IMG/VR virus record: IMGVR_UViG_3300009149_005697
Coordinates: 1 to 41,674 of that record
Source of the DNA: a virus
Reading direction: 5' to 3' (one strand)
Length of the DNA stretch: 41,674 nt
In this document: positions 1 through 7,579 of the stretch, one piece after another
How positions within the stretch are numbered: the first letter of the stretch is position 1
Layout of the letters: the number at the start of each line of letters is the position of its first letter
Position numbers and translations under genes: made by a program
The notes under the pieces: model-generated
Told to the model about the DNA's origin: nothing
Databases searched by the model: none
Seen by the model: only the letters and a program-made list of their open reading frames with translations

Positions 1-672
1 TGGCATAGGACCATCCAACATTTACAAGCCTATCCAGAAGGATACACTGCACCTGCCTGGGTAGGATATGGTGCAACTTATACCAGTGAATTAAAACCGG
101 GTTTGGCCGAAGGCATCGACCCCGATGTGTACGATGATCTAGATGCCAGAACCATAGTGCGAGCTGCAAAGCGTGTGATGCCTGACATCCGAGGCCGCGA
201 CACCGACGAGGGCTATGTGCATCTCACATCAGGCCGAGGGCTGGACTTGTATATCGGCGCCAGCGTGGCCGATGGTGAGATCAGCATCAACATCGGATCC
301 GGGGGCGGCCTCGCCACCAGCGGCGCGGATCAAGGCGCTGTCACTGCCATAATCAAAGCAGTGTATGATACCGCAGTGCGGAAGTATGGCCAACCCGACA
401 CCCCGGGATCGCTCACCATAGACGACGATGCTGGTCATGGTGTGTGGCAACACATCGCCCAGAAGCTGGGCTTGACCTATGACAGCATGAACGAAAACTT
501 CGCGGATGGTAAACGGAAAGGCAAGAGCCGTCCCGGGCGTGTGAAACGTGCAGGTGCGTCATGCAAAGGATCAGTGTCGGATCTCAGAGCCAGTGCTAAG
601 AAATACGGCGGCGAGCGGGGCCGAATGTACCATTGGTGCGCCAACATGAAGTCAGGACGCAAGAAGACCTAG
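1..672 (+). CDS. Conserved phage protein, left-truncated, with C-terminal basic Cys module
   Basis: The frame is open from the first base of the window, so the true start lies upstream; a TTG at 103 is a possible but unneeded internal start. The middle is acidic and glycine-rich, with no fold I recognise. The last ~50 residues (bases 520-666) form a basic module, GKSRPGRVKRAG followed by KGSVSDLRASAKKYGGE and MYHWCANMKSG. I recognise this module from memory as one that recurs at the ends of otherwise unrelated marine T4-like phage proteins. A second module of this sort closes the large protein at 4286. The function is unknown; a virion or DNA-associated role is only a guess. The stop overlaps the convergent gene at 669 by 4 bp. 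Confidence 0.7.
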   Translation, partial: WHRTIQHLQAYPEGYTAPAWVGYGATYTSELKPGLAEGIDPDVYDDLDARTIVRAAKRVMPDIRGRDTDEGYVHLTSGRGLDLYIGASVADGEISINIGSGGGLATSGADQGAVTAIIKAVYDTAVRKYGQPDTPGSLTIDDDAGHGVWQHIAQKLGLTYDSMNENFADGKRKGKSRPGRVKRAGASCKGSVSDLRASAKKYGGERGRMYHWCANMKSGRKKT

Positions 673-1427
673 GATCGTAGGTCTCCGGCGTCTAGTTTTT
701 CTAGCACAGCTTCTGGAGTCGGTACAGTCTCTCCACCTTTTTTAATGTCGTGAAAATTGCTGCTAGACGAAACTGATGTACCCACGTGTATCTGCACTAG
801 ATCTCTGTGTGAAAATTGCGGCCATTTTGGCCAATTATTTGTGGTGTGAGCCTGGTTGGTATCAAACAACACACCGTGTCCTGCCTGATATTCAAACACT
901 CCGTCCAATTCAAACCAGTTACAAAAGTTGTAGTTGTCTTGTCCGACCCATTTGTTCATATGATCAAGGTCATACAATTGACTATAATCATTACAAGGAG
1001 GCGTGGAGTAATCTATTTTAGCTATGTAATTGTTGAGTTCGTCATTGCTGTTGAATTGTTCTTTGAAGATCACTGCCTTCCACTCTGGCACAGTGTCTAG
1101 TGCGATGATTATGGTCCAGGTTGGGTTTTGCCTGTTTGTTCCATATTCATCCACATGTAATTGATGGCAAACAGATTGACGTTGATAGTTTGCCCAGAAA
1201 CTTTGTTTCTGATCAGGCCAGATATTGTCAACTATGTTGCGTATAATACTGCCCTGAACTGTTTGCTCGGCAATGACCAATCTGCGATCGATGTGTTTGG
1301 ATCGAGATTGATATACATGTCCATCATAGGTCCAACAGTTGATGTAGCTGTGTTGATTGTATCGATCCCAATAGGATCGCAGACTTTGTATATCAGAGTC
1401 AGATAAAATTTCAGGTAGTAACCTCAT
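669..1427 (-). CDS. Putative 2OG-Fe(II) oxygenase-like protein
   Basis: About 252 residues from the ATG at 1427; the reading frame runs further upstream, but 1427 has an AAGGA ribosome site and a late-type promoter 20 bp before it. The central motif HQLHVDEYG gives an H-x-D pair, followed by a beta-strand-like segment (PTWTIIIALD). Further on, GVLFDTNQAHTTNN and then HRDLVQIHV supply the distal His and Arg expected of the double-stranded beta-helix of 2-oxoglutarate/Fe(II) dioxygenases. The substrate is unknown; phage members of this class hydroxylate proteins, nucleobases or small molecules. It is one of three single minus-strand genes here, each overlapping the 3' end of its plus-strand neighbour. 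Family call is by motif only. Confidence 0.6.
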   Translation of the reverse strand: MRLLPEILSDSDIQSLRSYWDRYNQHSYINCWTYDGHVYQSRSKHIDRRLVIAEQTVQGSIIRNIVDNIWPDQKQSFWANYQRQSVCHQLHVDEYGTNRQNPTWTIIIALDTVPEWKAVIFKEQFNSNDELNNYIAKIDYSTPPCNDYSQLYDLDHMNKWVGQDNYNFCNWFELDGVFEYQAGHGVLFDTNQAHTTNNWPKWPQFSHRDLVQIHVGTSVSSSSNFHDIKKGGETVPTPEAVLEKLDAGDLRS

Positions 1428-1446
1428 GTGTATTCCTTGTTCCATG

Positions 1447-1454
1447 TATTTAAC
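1447..1454 (-). promoter_or_regulatory. T4-type late promoter box GTTAAATA
   Basis: GTTAAATA on the minus strand. With T4 late geometry (box at -13 to -6) transcription would start at 1441 and give a 14-nt leader, AACAAGGAATACAC, with an AAGGA ribosome site before the ATG at 1427. It is back to back with the plus-strand box at 1466. Confidence 0.55.
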
Positions 1455-1465
1455 AAAAAACCCAA

Positions 1466-1473
1466 TATAAATA
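1466..1473 (+). promoter_or_regulatory. T4-type late promoter box TATAAATA, leaderless geometry
   Basis: This is an exact match to the T4 late consensus. It is followed by exactly 5 nt (AAGAC) and then the ATG at 1479, so the predicted +1 is the A of the start codon. No Shine-Dalgarno sequence lies before this start. Confidence 0.75.
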
Positions 1474-1478
1474 AAGAC

Positions 1479-2231
1479 ATGAAAACATGTTGGATTTTTG
1501 GCGACAGTCACGCAGCTGGATCAGGCATTCTCAACAATGACTATGCCAAAGAATATCTAGAGAGCTATCCTTGCCAGTTGGCTCGGGCCTTGGGATACAA
1601 AAACACCCTTAATCACAGCATCGGAGGTCACAGCAACGATGCCATATTCCGTTGGGTAACAGAAAATGCTCACAACATCAATGCCGATGACTTGGTGATC
1701 CTTTGTTGGAGTGAATTGGCAAGATCAGAGATTTGGAGTGACAGTGCTCAGCAGTGGTTGTATTTTGTGCGTGCCGGAAACAATGATGAAACATATCGTC
1801 CTTGGAATTCTCTGGTCGAATGGCCCAATGCGCTACAAGGAATGATTGGCAGGGAGTCTGACCATGTTTTACCCCCTGGCCTCGGGGATCGACATTTGGC
1901 GCTATGGCAAGAATGGCAGAAGAATTTAGGGTTTGACAAAGATCGCAAGACCATCAAACTCAATTGGATCAAGAACGTTTTGGCCGCCAATCTGGTTTTG
2001 CATCAGCGTGGTGTGATGGCCATGAATATCTGCAGTGTCTATGATGTTCATGCCTGCCTGGACAGAGTGCCTGATGAGCTAGCAAATCAATGGTGGCCAG
2101 TAGGAGCCACTGTGTTCCGCAATTGGGCCTTGGATCAAGGATTCAATGAAGACCAACGATATCATCTACCCATGGCAGCACACACAGCCTTTGCTGATCA
2201 TGTGTACACACAAATCCGCAATACAAGATAA
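1479..2231 (+). CDS. SGNH/GDSL-like hydrolase
   Basis: About 250 residues. The N-terminus MKTCWIFGDSHAAGSG carries the block-I GDS motif with the nucleophile Ser, and IGGHSND carries block-III Gly and Asn. The C-terminal HTAFADHVY could supply the block-V Asp/His pair. The family includes esterases, lipases and carbohydrate O-acetylesterases that act on acyl groups. With sugar-nucleotide and glycosyltransferase genes elsewhere in the window, glycan deacetylation or acetylation is a reasonable inference. An upstream in-frame start (1428) exists, but the ATG at 1479 sits exactly 5 nt after a perfect late promoter, so it is chosen. A second protein of this class lies at 36579. Confidence 0.7.
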   Translation: MKTCWIFGDSHAAGSGILNNDYAKEYLESYPCQLARALGYKNTLNHSIGGHSNDAIFRWVTENAHNINADDLVILCWSELARSEIWSDSAQQWLYFVRAGNNDETYRPWNSLVEWPNALQGMIGRESDHVLPPGLGDRHLALWQEWQKNLGFDKDRKTIKLNWIKNVLAANLVLHQRGVMAMNICSVYDVHACLDRVPDELANQWWPVGATVFRNWALDQGFNEDQRYHLPMAAHTAFADHVYTQIRNTR

Positions 2232-2238
2232 CACCAGC

Positions 2239-2246
2239 GGTAAATA
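2239..2246 (+). promoter_or_regulatory. Possible late promoter box GGTAAATA
   Basis: Box followed by TCGCACG and the ATG at 2254. Predicted +1 is 2252, giving a leader of only 2 nt. It is a weaker match because the first two bases differ from TA. Confidence 0.4.
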
Positions 2247-2253
2247 TCGCACG

Positions 2254-2775
2254 ATGAATTATATCAATACTGCTGCAAGTGTTGAATCTGTGCATTCCAC
2301 TTTGTATACCACCCATAACGTATTGTCCCAGGACGCCTTGTCCATGATTGACGGATATCTCGGTCATGGACATGTTTGGCTCATGGACCGGCCCATGGCC
2401 AGACTCAGTTTGCCGCCAGGCAACGACGAAGATCCTTTCCACGACATGGGACAGGAGATGGCAGCATGGGTATCACATGTGTTCAACCAAAAAGTGCAGT
2501 ATCGCAAAGCCAAGTTGTTCCTGGACTTGCCGGGTTCGGAGGTGCCCTTGCACAAAGACGCAGACAACATTGATGTCATGAGCCAGATCTACCTCAGCCA
2601 CAGCGATCATCCCATACCAGGCACCACATTCATGGAACCTTACCCGTTTACTGTGCCGTTCCGCTACAATTGCGGATATCTAAACGACAATCAAGATCGC
2701 AAAACCCACCGTAGCGGATTTTTGATCAACGGTTACCGGCTCAGTATCGGTTTCCAGTTTTATTTTCCTAGATAG
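2254..2775 (+). CDS. Putative 2OG-Fe(II) oxygenase-like protein
   Basis: About 173 residues from MNYINTAAS; the frame extends upstream into the preceding gene, but this ATG follows a late-type box. The core reads VPLHKDADNIDVMSQIYLS (metal-binding H-x-D style strand), then PGTTF, then RYNCGYLNDN, KTHRSGF and GYRLSIGFQFYF. This order, with His plus Arg near the C-terminus, matches small 2-oxoglutarate-dependent oxygenases common in marine phages. Substrate unknown. It ends 16 bp inside the convergent gene at 2760. Family call by motif only; other cupin-like folds remain possible. Confidence 0.55.
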   Translation: MNYINTAASVESVHSTLYTTHNVLSQDALSMIDGYLGHGHVWLMDRPMARLSLPPGNDEDPFHDMGQEMAAWVSHVFNQKVQYRKAKLFLDLPGSEVPLHKDADNIDVMSQIYLSHSDHPIPGTTFMEPYPFTVPFRYNCGYLNDNQDRKTHRSGFLINGYRLSIGFQFYFPR

Positions 2776-3284
2776 ATCCACACAGTTTGTTTGGCCCGGC
2801 CCGGACCTATCAAGCTGCTATAACCCCAGTGGAATCTAGGTTCATGATTATTGGGCACAACCAGGGCCTGATTGCCAACAAAGGCATGATCTCGACCGGG
2901 ATATCGTTGCTTGTCCCAGACATAGTCCTCGGGATCATCAAAGCCTGCAGTCCATTCTCTCATGGTCATTCCACCAAAATCTTCAGGACTCCATGAAATA
3001 ACAGCACCAATGTTTGGGTGCGCCCGATGCATCATGAAATCACAGCATGCCAGTTCAACACTGAGGAAAACCTGTTGCACTTCGCCACTGAGATGCAGAT
3101 CATCAACGACCTGGTCGATCACTGATTGTAATCGTTGCTTGAGCCAGGCATGATGTTCGCTGCCAGTCATGAGCCTGTAACGATACTCCTGTCTAAACAC
3201 GAGATTGCTTTCAGCCAGTTCCTGCAGGAAATTTTTATGGTCAGTGTCGGTCAACACTGAGTCTATGTGGTAGATTGTACGCAT
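2760..3284 (-). CDS. Hypothetical protein, possibly oxygenase-like
   Basis: A 174-residue product starting MRTIYHIDSVLTDTDHKNFL. The N-terminal half looks helical. The C-terminal half is beta-rich and holds MMHRAHPNIGAVISWSPEDF and later NQALVVPNNHEPRFHWGYSS, then QTVWIYLG. The spaced His residues and terminal strand resemble a divergent 2OG-type double-stranded beta-helix, but no clean H-x-D is seen, so the call is weak. It is one of three isolated minus-strand genes and overlaps the upstream plus gene tail to tail by 16 bp. No clear late box was found before its start. Confidence 0.5.
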   Translation of the reverse strand: MRTIYHIDSVLTDTDHKNFLQELAESNLVFRQEYRYRLMTGSEHHAWLKQRLQSVIDQVVDDLHLSGEVQQVFLSVELACCDFMMHRAHPNIGAVISWSPEDFGGMTMREWTAGFDDPEDYVWDKQRYPGRDHAFVGNQALVVPNNHEPRFHWGYSSLIGPGRAKQTVWIYLGK

Positions 3285-3312
3285 AAACCTACTTATCTGG
3301 TTGGATTTCTAG

Positions 3313-3320
3313 CATAAATA
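3313..3320 (+). promoter_or_regulatory. T4-type late promoter box CATAAATA, leaderless geometry
   Basis: Followed by exactly 5 nt (TAACC) and then the ATG at 3326; predicted +1 is the A of the start codon. No Shine-Dalgarno sequence is present. Confidence 0.7.
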
Positions 3321-3325
3321 TAACC

Positions 3326-3520
3326 ATGCGCCTCAGCGAAATCAAATCCACCGAACTACGCACATTTGCTTTGCGAGTGCGACTGCCGCAGCAGGGCTAC
3401 AGCAACATCATCGATCTCACTGTGCAAGCAAGAACACCAGAAATGGCGCGACGTTTGATACGAGCACAGTATGGCAACCGGCACGTGATCGTGAGCCAAC
3501 CGCGGGCTATCAAAATATAG
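3326..3520 (+). CDS. Small basic hypothetical protein
   Basis: 64 residues, MRLSEIKSTELRTFALRVRL at the start. It ends with a helix-like segment (TPEMARRLIRAQYGN) and a short strand. Small proteins of this build (an MR-x-x-E-I/F start, then a short beta-beta-alpha body) recur in marine T4-like phages. I do not know a function. It carries its own late promoter with leaderless spacing and stands between the minus-strand gene at 2760 and the gene at 3537. Confidence 0.6.
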   Translation: MRLSEIKSTELRTFALRVRLPQQGYSNIIDLTVQARTPEMARRLIRAQYGNRHVIVSQPRAIKI

Positions 3521-3523
3521 GTG

Positions 3524-3531
3524 TATAAATA
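3524..3531 (+). promoter_or_regulatory. T4-type late promoter box TATAAATA, leaderless geometry
   Basis: Exact consensus, then TCCGC (5 nt), then the ATG at 3537. Predicted +1 coincides with the A of the start codon. Confidence 0.75.
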
Positions 3532-3536
3532 TCCGC

Positions 3537-3827
3537 ATGGAACCAAAATTCGTGCGGATCACCTTTGATCTCTACTGCGACTGGCAGGGTTTACCTCCAG
3601 TGTATAGGATATTGTTGTCAGGTGAACTCTTTGCCGAAAGAGAATGGCGATGGGAGGATATTTATGTCACCGAATCTCTGCAGATCTTGGCACCGCCAGG
3701 CAAATACAAATTTGAATTGCACAAAACTCTGCCCAGCGATGCGAAATTCTGTGTAAAAAATCATGCCGTGGCACAAGGACCTGCCGAATGGGTCAATCAA
3801 CACGCAATACAAATCCTAGATAAATAA
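3537..3827 (+). CDS. Conserved marine-phage hypothetical protein
   Basis: 96 residues with an FDLYCDWQGLPPVYRILLSG core and a PPGKYKFELHKT strand. I recognise this pattern from memory as a widespread T4-like marine phage protein of unknown role. The sequence reads as an all-beta fold with no membrane segment or signal. It has its own leaderless-type late promoter, so expression alongside virion or assembly genes is expected. Confidence 0.65.
   Translation: MEPKFVRITFDLYCDWQGLPPVYRILLSGELFAEREWRWEDIYVTESLQILAPPGKYKFELHKTLPSDAKFCVKNHAVAQGPAEWVNQHAIQILDK
3819..3826 (+). promoter_or_regulatory. T4-type late promoter box GATAAATA
   Basis: It overlaps the stop codon of the preceding gene. Predicted +1 at 3832 gives a 14-nt leader with AAGG before the ATG at 3846, so this one is a conventional leadered late promoter. 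Confidence 0.65.
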
Positions 3828-3845
3828 CACCATAAGGTCATCATC

Positions 3846-4289
3846 ATGCTCAAAGACAATCTCAAATCTCTTCTGGCCACGCAATATGCATTCGTGATCA
3901 AGGCACAGTTCTTCCACTGGAACGTGGAAGGATCTGATTTTGGTCAGCTGCACCGATTTTTTGGCAAGATCTACGAAGAGGTGTATGAAAACTCCATAGA
4001 CCAGACAGCAGAGTCCATACGCATACTCGATGACTACACGCCGGGCAGTTTTGAGCGTTTCCAAGAAATGAGCCTGATCACGGGTCAGATCAAGGTACCG
4101 CGAGCCCGGCTCATGATACAGGAACTACTGGCAGACTCGCAGACCCTGATTGATCTTTTGAACGAAGCCTTTGCAGCAGCTGAACAAGAAGATCAGCAAG
4201 GCATCATGGACTTCTTGGCCTCAAGGATCGATGCCATGGGCAAACATCGTTGGATGTTGCGCAGTTTCCTCAAAGAAGAACGAGCATGA
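3846..4289 (+). CDS. dps: Dps-like / ferritin-like protein
   Basis: 147 residues with the Dps N-terminal helix pattern LLATQYAFVIKAQFFHWNVEG followed by FGQLHRFFGKIYEEVYENS and a DQTAESIRIL segment. The His and Asp/Glu spacing (HWNVEG; H-x13-D-x3-E-like) fits the inter-subunit ferroxidase site of Dps. Cellular Dps proteins form 12-subunit shells that bind DNA and oxidise and store iron, protecting DNA from Fenton damage. A phage copy could protect phage DNA or manage iron during infection. The stop overlaps the ATG of the next gene (ATGA), so the two are probably translationally coupled. Length is slightly below cellular Dps (~160). Confidence 0.8.
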   Translation: MLKDNLKSLLATQYAFVIKAQFFHWNVEGSDFGQLHRFFGKIYEEVYENSIDQTAESIRILDDYTPGSFERFQEMSLITGQIKVPRARLMIQELLADSQTLIDLLNEAFAAAEQEDQQGIMDFLASRIDAMGKHRWMLRSFLKEERA

Positions 4290-6313
4290 GAATACGAGAC
4301 GTCAAACAACTACCCGCCGACTTCAAACCGGCCAATACATCACCGCAACTGACCGGTCCTTATCCGGGACGCAATGCCACTCGAGGGTATCTCGTGGGAG
4401 AAGATCAACAGACAGATCTCGGCTCAGTGTTTGAACCCAACATCGAACGCACGCCCGAATATCAGCGTGGATACCAATCTGCTGCCACTGCTGAGAACCC
4501 CTACCAAGAAGGAACAACACAGTGGACACGCTGGCTCAAAGGCAGGACTGACAAGATCGGACCTCGTTCTAAACTTCGTCTTGAGTTTGGCGGATTGCCA
4601 CAGGGATCTCTCGACAAGCCGGTCAGCGAAATATACAATCCTGTGGATCAAGAACGACAGGAACAGCGTGCTATGGATCGTGAGCGCGAACAGTTCAAGC
4701 GCGACGAGCTGGAGTTTGAATTGCGCGGTGAGGAAGAGCGCATGCGTGCTGCCAACGAGGGTACCTTTTACCTGCGCATCGATGGACGCATCTGGAATAA
4801 ATCGGGTCAGCCCGTGTCCTTCCCGAATCGTGAGCGTGCAGTGCGAGCCGGACAGACCATCAAGGATCGAGATCCTGGTCGCGAAGTGGTGGTCACACGC
4901 ACGCCACAAGACAAAGACATGCTCGACGAAATAGATCGGCGCGGATTTTTGAAAGGTCTAGGAGCTGTTGCAGCTGGTGCTGCATTGGCCAAAGTACCAG
5001 GGCAAGCTCAAGCCAAGGATCCCAGCGGATGGACAGGAGATCCCAGCGACGTGAAGGGCAGGGCAAGATGGATACAGGCCGGGAGACCCGGCCCCGATAA
5101 TAATCCTGCACGTAGGTCTTACCCAGAAGCCAGTTTTGATCGTAATAACAATACTATTTCCTATCAAGGTCGCAATTACCGAGTACAAAATGTCAGGACT
5201 CCTGATCAAATATCAGGAGCACAGTCAGTGGCGATTCCTTTGGCTCAGCTGGGTCAGAGATCTTCATCTTCGAGACTGTATAATCTCACACCGGATGGAA
5301 AGGCATATTCTACTTCGCAAACAGTGCGCGAATCGCGTGACCCCACCTACGAAGACATACTCACTAGTCTGCAAAAGAAGCTGGGTGACTATTTACAGGA
5401 CGTGGCCACGGCCGTGCAGCGAGATCCTGATTTGCTGGACAAACTGCCAAAACAAGTATCAGGTATACAGGCAGTCAAGACCATACGCACCGATGATGGC
5501 CACGAGATAAAGATCCACGGCAACGAAGATGACGGATTTCGTATATCGATCCGAAACCGAGATATCAAGACCAGTTTTGAGGATCTCGACGAAGCAGTGA
5601 TGGCCTGTGAAATTTATTGTGCCCGGAGACGCCACAAAGATTATCTCGACGAAAAATCTGTGACTGAATCATACAGCGAGCAAGAATATGCACAGGCCAT
5701 GCAGGATTTCTTGGCACGTGGTGGTAAAATTGAAAAAGGTGTGTACAAAGAACCCAAACTGGCCACGCGACTGCGTCGTCAAGGCAGCCGACACATTGGC
5801 CAAGGCAGCGAAGGCCGGGCCGGCCAACTGGCAGGACGAGGTGCCAACATAGGTGGCACAGGCAAGCCTGTGGTGTCAGTGGAAGAAACCAAAAAAGATG
5901 CCTGCTACAACAAAGTAAAATCGCGCTACAAAGTATGGCCATCGGCCTATGCCTCGGGCGCCTTGGTACAGTGCCGCAAGCAAGGTGCTGCCAACTGGGG
6001 TAAGAAATCCAAGGTCACGGAAGGTTGGCGCGAGACCCTGGCTGGGTTGGCTGCTGCCGGTATCATGGCCTTGAGCCCGGGTATTTCCGCAGCTGATGTG
6101 GCCGCTGATTCGCAACAGGTGCCCATGATTGCCACCATCGTAGTAGGCGGTGAGGTCAAAAAGTTAGATCTAACTGCGAAAGGATTCCGCGACGTAAGGG
6201 AAGCTGAAAAGTTTTTTGATGAATTTTTTGGCCGCCGGGGCATGCCTTGGCAAGGTAAAATCGAACGCGGAACCCCGGGGTCAGGTCAATATCAAAGGAT
6301 AATTGTACAATGA
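4286..6313 (+). CDS. Large mosaic phage protein with internal Tat-like and basic modules
   Basis: 675 residues from MRIRDVKQLP, the ATG overlapping the dps stop. It looks assembled from reusable pieces: a strand-rich module at ~161-207 (YLRIDGRIWNKSGQPV); a twin-arginine-like segment at ~215-240 (RRGFLKGLGAVAAGAALA, then AQA); a module at ~403-457 (DGHEIKIHGNEDDGFRI, AVMACEIYCARRRHKDYL); a Cys-containing basic module at ~537-575 (KVKSRYKVWPSAYASGAL, then CRKQGAANWG); and a second signal-like hydrophobic stretch at ~580-600 (GLAAAGIMALSPGISAAD). From memory these modules occur in many marine T4-like proteins. The signal-like stretches are internal, so export by them is unlikely without processing. 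Function unknown; a virion-associated or injected protein is possible. Confidence 0.6.
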   Translation: MRIRDVKQLPADFKPANTSPQLTGPYPGRNATRGYLVGEDQQTDLGSVFEPNIERTPEYQRGYQSAATAENPYQEGTTQWTRWLKGRTDKIGPRSKLRLEFGGLPQGSLDKPVSEIYNPVDQERQEQRAMDREREQFKRDELEFELRGEEERMRAANEGTFYLRIDGRIWNKSGQPVSFPNRERAVRAGQTIKDRDPGREVVVTRTPQDKDMLDEIDRRGFLKGLGAVAAGAALAKVPGQAQAKDPSGWTGDPSDVKGRARWIQAGRPGPDNNPARRSYPEASFDRNNNTISYQGRNYRVQNVRTPDQISGAQSVAIPLAQLGQRSSSSRLYNLTPDGKAYSTSQTVRESRDPTYEDILTSLQKKLGDYLQDVATAVQRDPDLLDKLPKQVSGIQAVKTIRTDDGHEIKIHGNEDDGFRISIRNRDIKTSFEDLDEAVMACEIYCARRRHKDYLDEKSVTESYSEQEYAQAMQDFLARGGKIEKGVYKEPKLATRLRRQGSRHIGQGSEGRAGQLAGRGANIGGTGKPVVSVEETKKDACYNKVKSRYKVWPSAYASGALVQCRKQGAANWGKKSKVTEGWRETLAGLAAAGIMALSPGISAADVAADSQQVPMIATIVVGGEVKKLDLTAKGFRDVREAEKFFDEFFGRRGMPWQGKIERGTPGSGQYQRIIVQ

Positions 6314-6405
6314 GACACCTATTGGATTTAGTGAAAGCTGTGCAACAAGGCTGTGCGACGGCCATATCGAAAATGGAAAGACTATGCGAGCCCAAGAATT
6401 CATAA
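6310..6405 (+). CDS. Tiny ORF MRHLLDLVKA...
   Basis: 31 codons starting at an ATG that overlaps the previous stop (ATGA). It is a helix-like peptide with two Cys. Support is only the coupled start, so it may not be a real gene. Confidence 0.3.
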   Translation: MRHLLDLVKAVQQGCATAISKMERLCEPKNS

Positions 6406-6464
6406 CCGAAACAACCACATCGCGGTCCTGCCAAGAACGTGGATACCAAGAAAAAATAACATGA
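6384..6464 (+). CDS. Tiny ORF MRAQEFITETTTS...
   Basis: 26 codons. The start MRAQEFITETTT resembles the next ORF (MRSYEFLPESTTT), so the two look like paralogous leader-like pieces. The stop TGA overlaps the ATG at 6461 (ATGA). It may be a decayed copy. Confidence 0.4.
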   Translation: MRAQEFITETTTSRSCQERGYQEKIT

Positions 6465-6622
6465 GATCCTACGAATTCTTACCCGAATCAACCACTACAG
6501 GATCTGTGGCCACTATCGCTGTACCTCTAGGCCACACCATTGCACCAAATCTCATAAATAAAAAAACAAAGACCAAAGGAGCAGACCGTGTACGAATTCA
6601 TGTTCAAAAAACCCAACGGTGA
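6461..6622 (+). CDS. Small phage protein with ESTTTGSVATIAVPLG motif
   Basis: 53 residues, beginning MRSYEFLPESTTTGSVATIA and ending in a basic tail (KKTKTKGADRVRIHVQKTQR). I have seen this N-terminal motif as a short recurrent element in marine myovirus proteins; its function is not known to me. The last 35 nt overlap the next small gene in another frame. Confidence 0.5.
   Translation: MRSYEFLPESTTTGSVATIAVPLGHTIAPNLINKKTKTKGADRVRIHVQKTQR
6553..6560 (+). promoter_or_regulatory. T4-type late promoter box CATAAATA
   Basis: Predicted +1 at 6566, giving a 22-nt leader with a strong AAAGGAG before the GTG at 6588. Confidence 0.55.
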
Positions 6623-6695
6623 ATGGATCAAGATAATGGCACGTAATTTTGCTGTGGCTGCGCACAAATTCAAAGCCATAGCAGTCGGGGCCTAG
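6588..6695 (+). CDS. 35-residue small protein, GTG start
   Basis: It reads MYEFMFKKPNGEWIKIMARN then FAVAAHKFKAIAVGA. The GTG start is set by an AAAGGAG site 7-8 nt upstream and a late promoter box. The strand-strand-helix layout resembles the small protein at 3326. Unknown role. Confidence 0.55.
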   Translation: MYEFMFKKPNGEWIKIMARNFAVAAHKFKAIAVGA

Positions 6696-6701
6696 TAAAT
6701 A
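6694..6701 (+). promoter_or_regulatory. Possible late promoter box AGTAAATA
   Basis: It overlaps the stop of the previous small gene and lies 4 nt before the GTG at 6706, which would make the mRNA essentially leaderless. The box is a poor match at its first two bases. Confidence 0.35.
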
Positions 6702-6705
6702 CCAG

Positions 6706-7347
6706 GTGAGTCTATACTTTCCTGATGCAGCACTAATATTTGTACACATACCCAAAACTGCCGGCAGCAGCTTCAAGAACTGGTGCAACCACAACGGCAT
6801 AGATTATCACAACGACCATTGCCACAGTACCTGGCTGATGGCACAACAACGATGGCCTACAGCACAGCAAACCGTGACATTTGTGCGTAATCCCTATGAC
6901 CGCATGGTCAGTATGTTCATGTATGTGGGACAACGAGCCGAGCTGAGACAACATCGCCGAGACCGCGGCAACGGTAAGATCAAGAAACACACCACGGCGC
7001 AACAAGATCAACAGCTGGTAGAAATCTACCAGCGCGGTTTTCGATCTTGGATACAGGATCTAGGTCGAGGCTTGAGCAGTGTCTACGAGGTCACCGGCGG
7101 CTGGTATGATCGAACCTATAATCAGCACAGTTGGTTAGAGGGCTGCGATCGATGCCAAGTGATACGCATGGAAGAAATTGATCAGAGATTTGTCTGGCTG
7201 CAGTCAATACTGCGATGCCAACATCCATTGCCACAAGACAATTGCAGCGTACACAGTCACTACCGTGAATATTATGATACCGAAACACGCGACATAGTGA
7301 CCAGCATGTTTCAGCAAGACATTGAAAGGTTCGATTATGCATTCTAA
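6706..7347 (+). CDS. Sulfotransferase family protein
   Basis: 213 residues. IFVHIPKTAGSSF (residues ~11-23) is the 5'-phosphosulfate-binding loop, and VRNPYDRMVSMFMY is the 3'-phosphate-binding motif with Arg and Ser, so the protein should use PAPS as sulfate donor. The length and spacing fit the small Sulfotransfer_2-like group that modifies glycans. The acceptor cannot be read from the sequence; surface or virion glycans are the natural inference given the sugar genes at 22-33 kb. GTG start; it overlaps the next small gene. A second member lies at 15351. Confidence 0.8.
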   Translation: MSLYFPDAALIFVHIPKTAGSSFKNWCNHNGIDYHNDHCHSTWLMAQQRWPTAQQTVTFVRNPYDRMVSMFMYVGQRAELRQHRRDRGNGKIKKHTTAQQDQQLVEIYQRGFRSWIQDLGRGLSSVYEVTGGWYDRTYNQHSWLEGCDRCQVIRMEEIDQRFVWLQSILRCQHPLPQDNCSVHSHYREYYDTETRDIVTSMFQQDIERFDYAF

Positions 7348-7579
7348 CAGTCCAGAGTACCACTCGTGGATATATGAAAGTCCCGACGGTGGAGACACTG
7401 TTTATAAACGCAAGATTGGCGACAAGGACCGGCAATTGGTAAGATCAGGGCCGCGACACCAGCAACTCATGCATCGCGAACTATGGGATGACATTCATAG
7501 ATCTGCCAAAATCGATGCTGTGCTACAAAACATGTTGGACAAGGTTGAAATATATCATCGTCTCAAGAACTTGCCTTAG
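7337..7579 (+). CDS. Small conserved phage protein
   Basis: 80 residues from MHSNSPEYHSWIYESPDGGD, overlapping the sulfotransferase stop. The W-I-x-E-SPDGG-x-TVY-x-RK pattern is one I recognise in many marine T4-like phages. The C-terminal half is helical (DIHRSAKIDAVLQNMLDKVE). Unknown function. Confidence 0.6.
   Translation: MHSNSPEYHSWIYESPDGGDTVYKRKIGDKDRQLVRSGPRHQQLMHRELWDDIHRSAKIDAVLQNMLDKVEIYHRLKNLP

Noticed and set aside
3659-3669. Minus-strand ACATAAATATC late-type box inside 3537-3827
   Set aside because: No minus-strand gene follows it; a chance match within a coding region is more likely.
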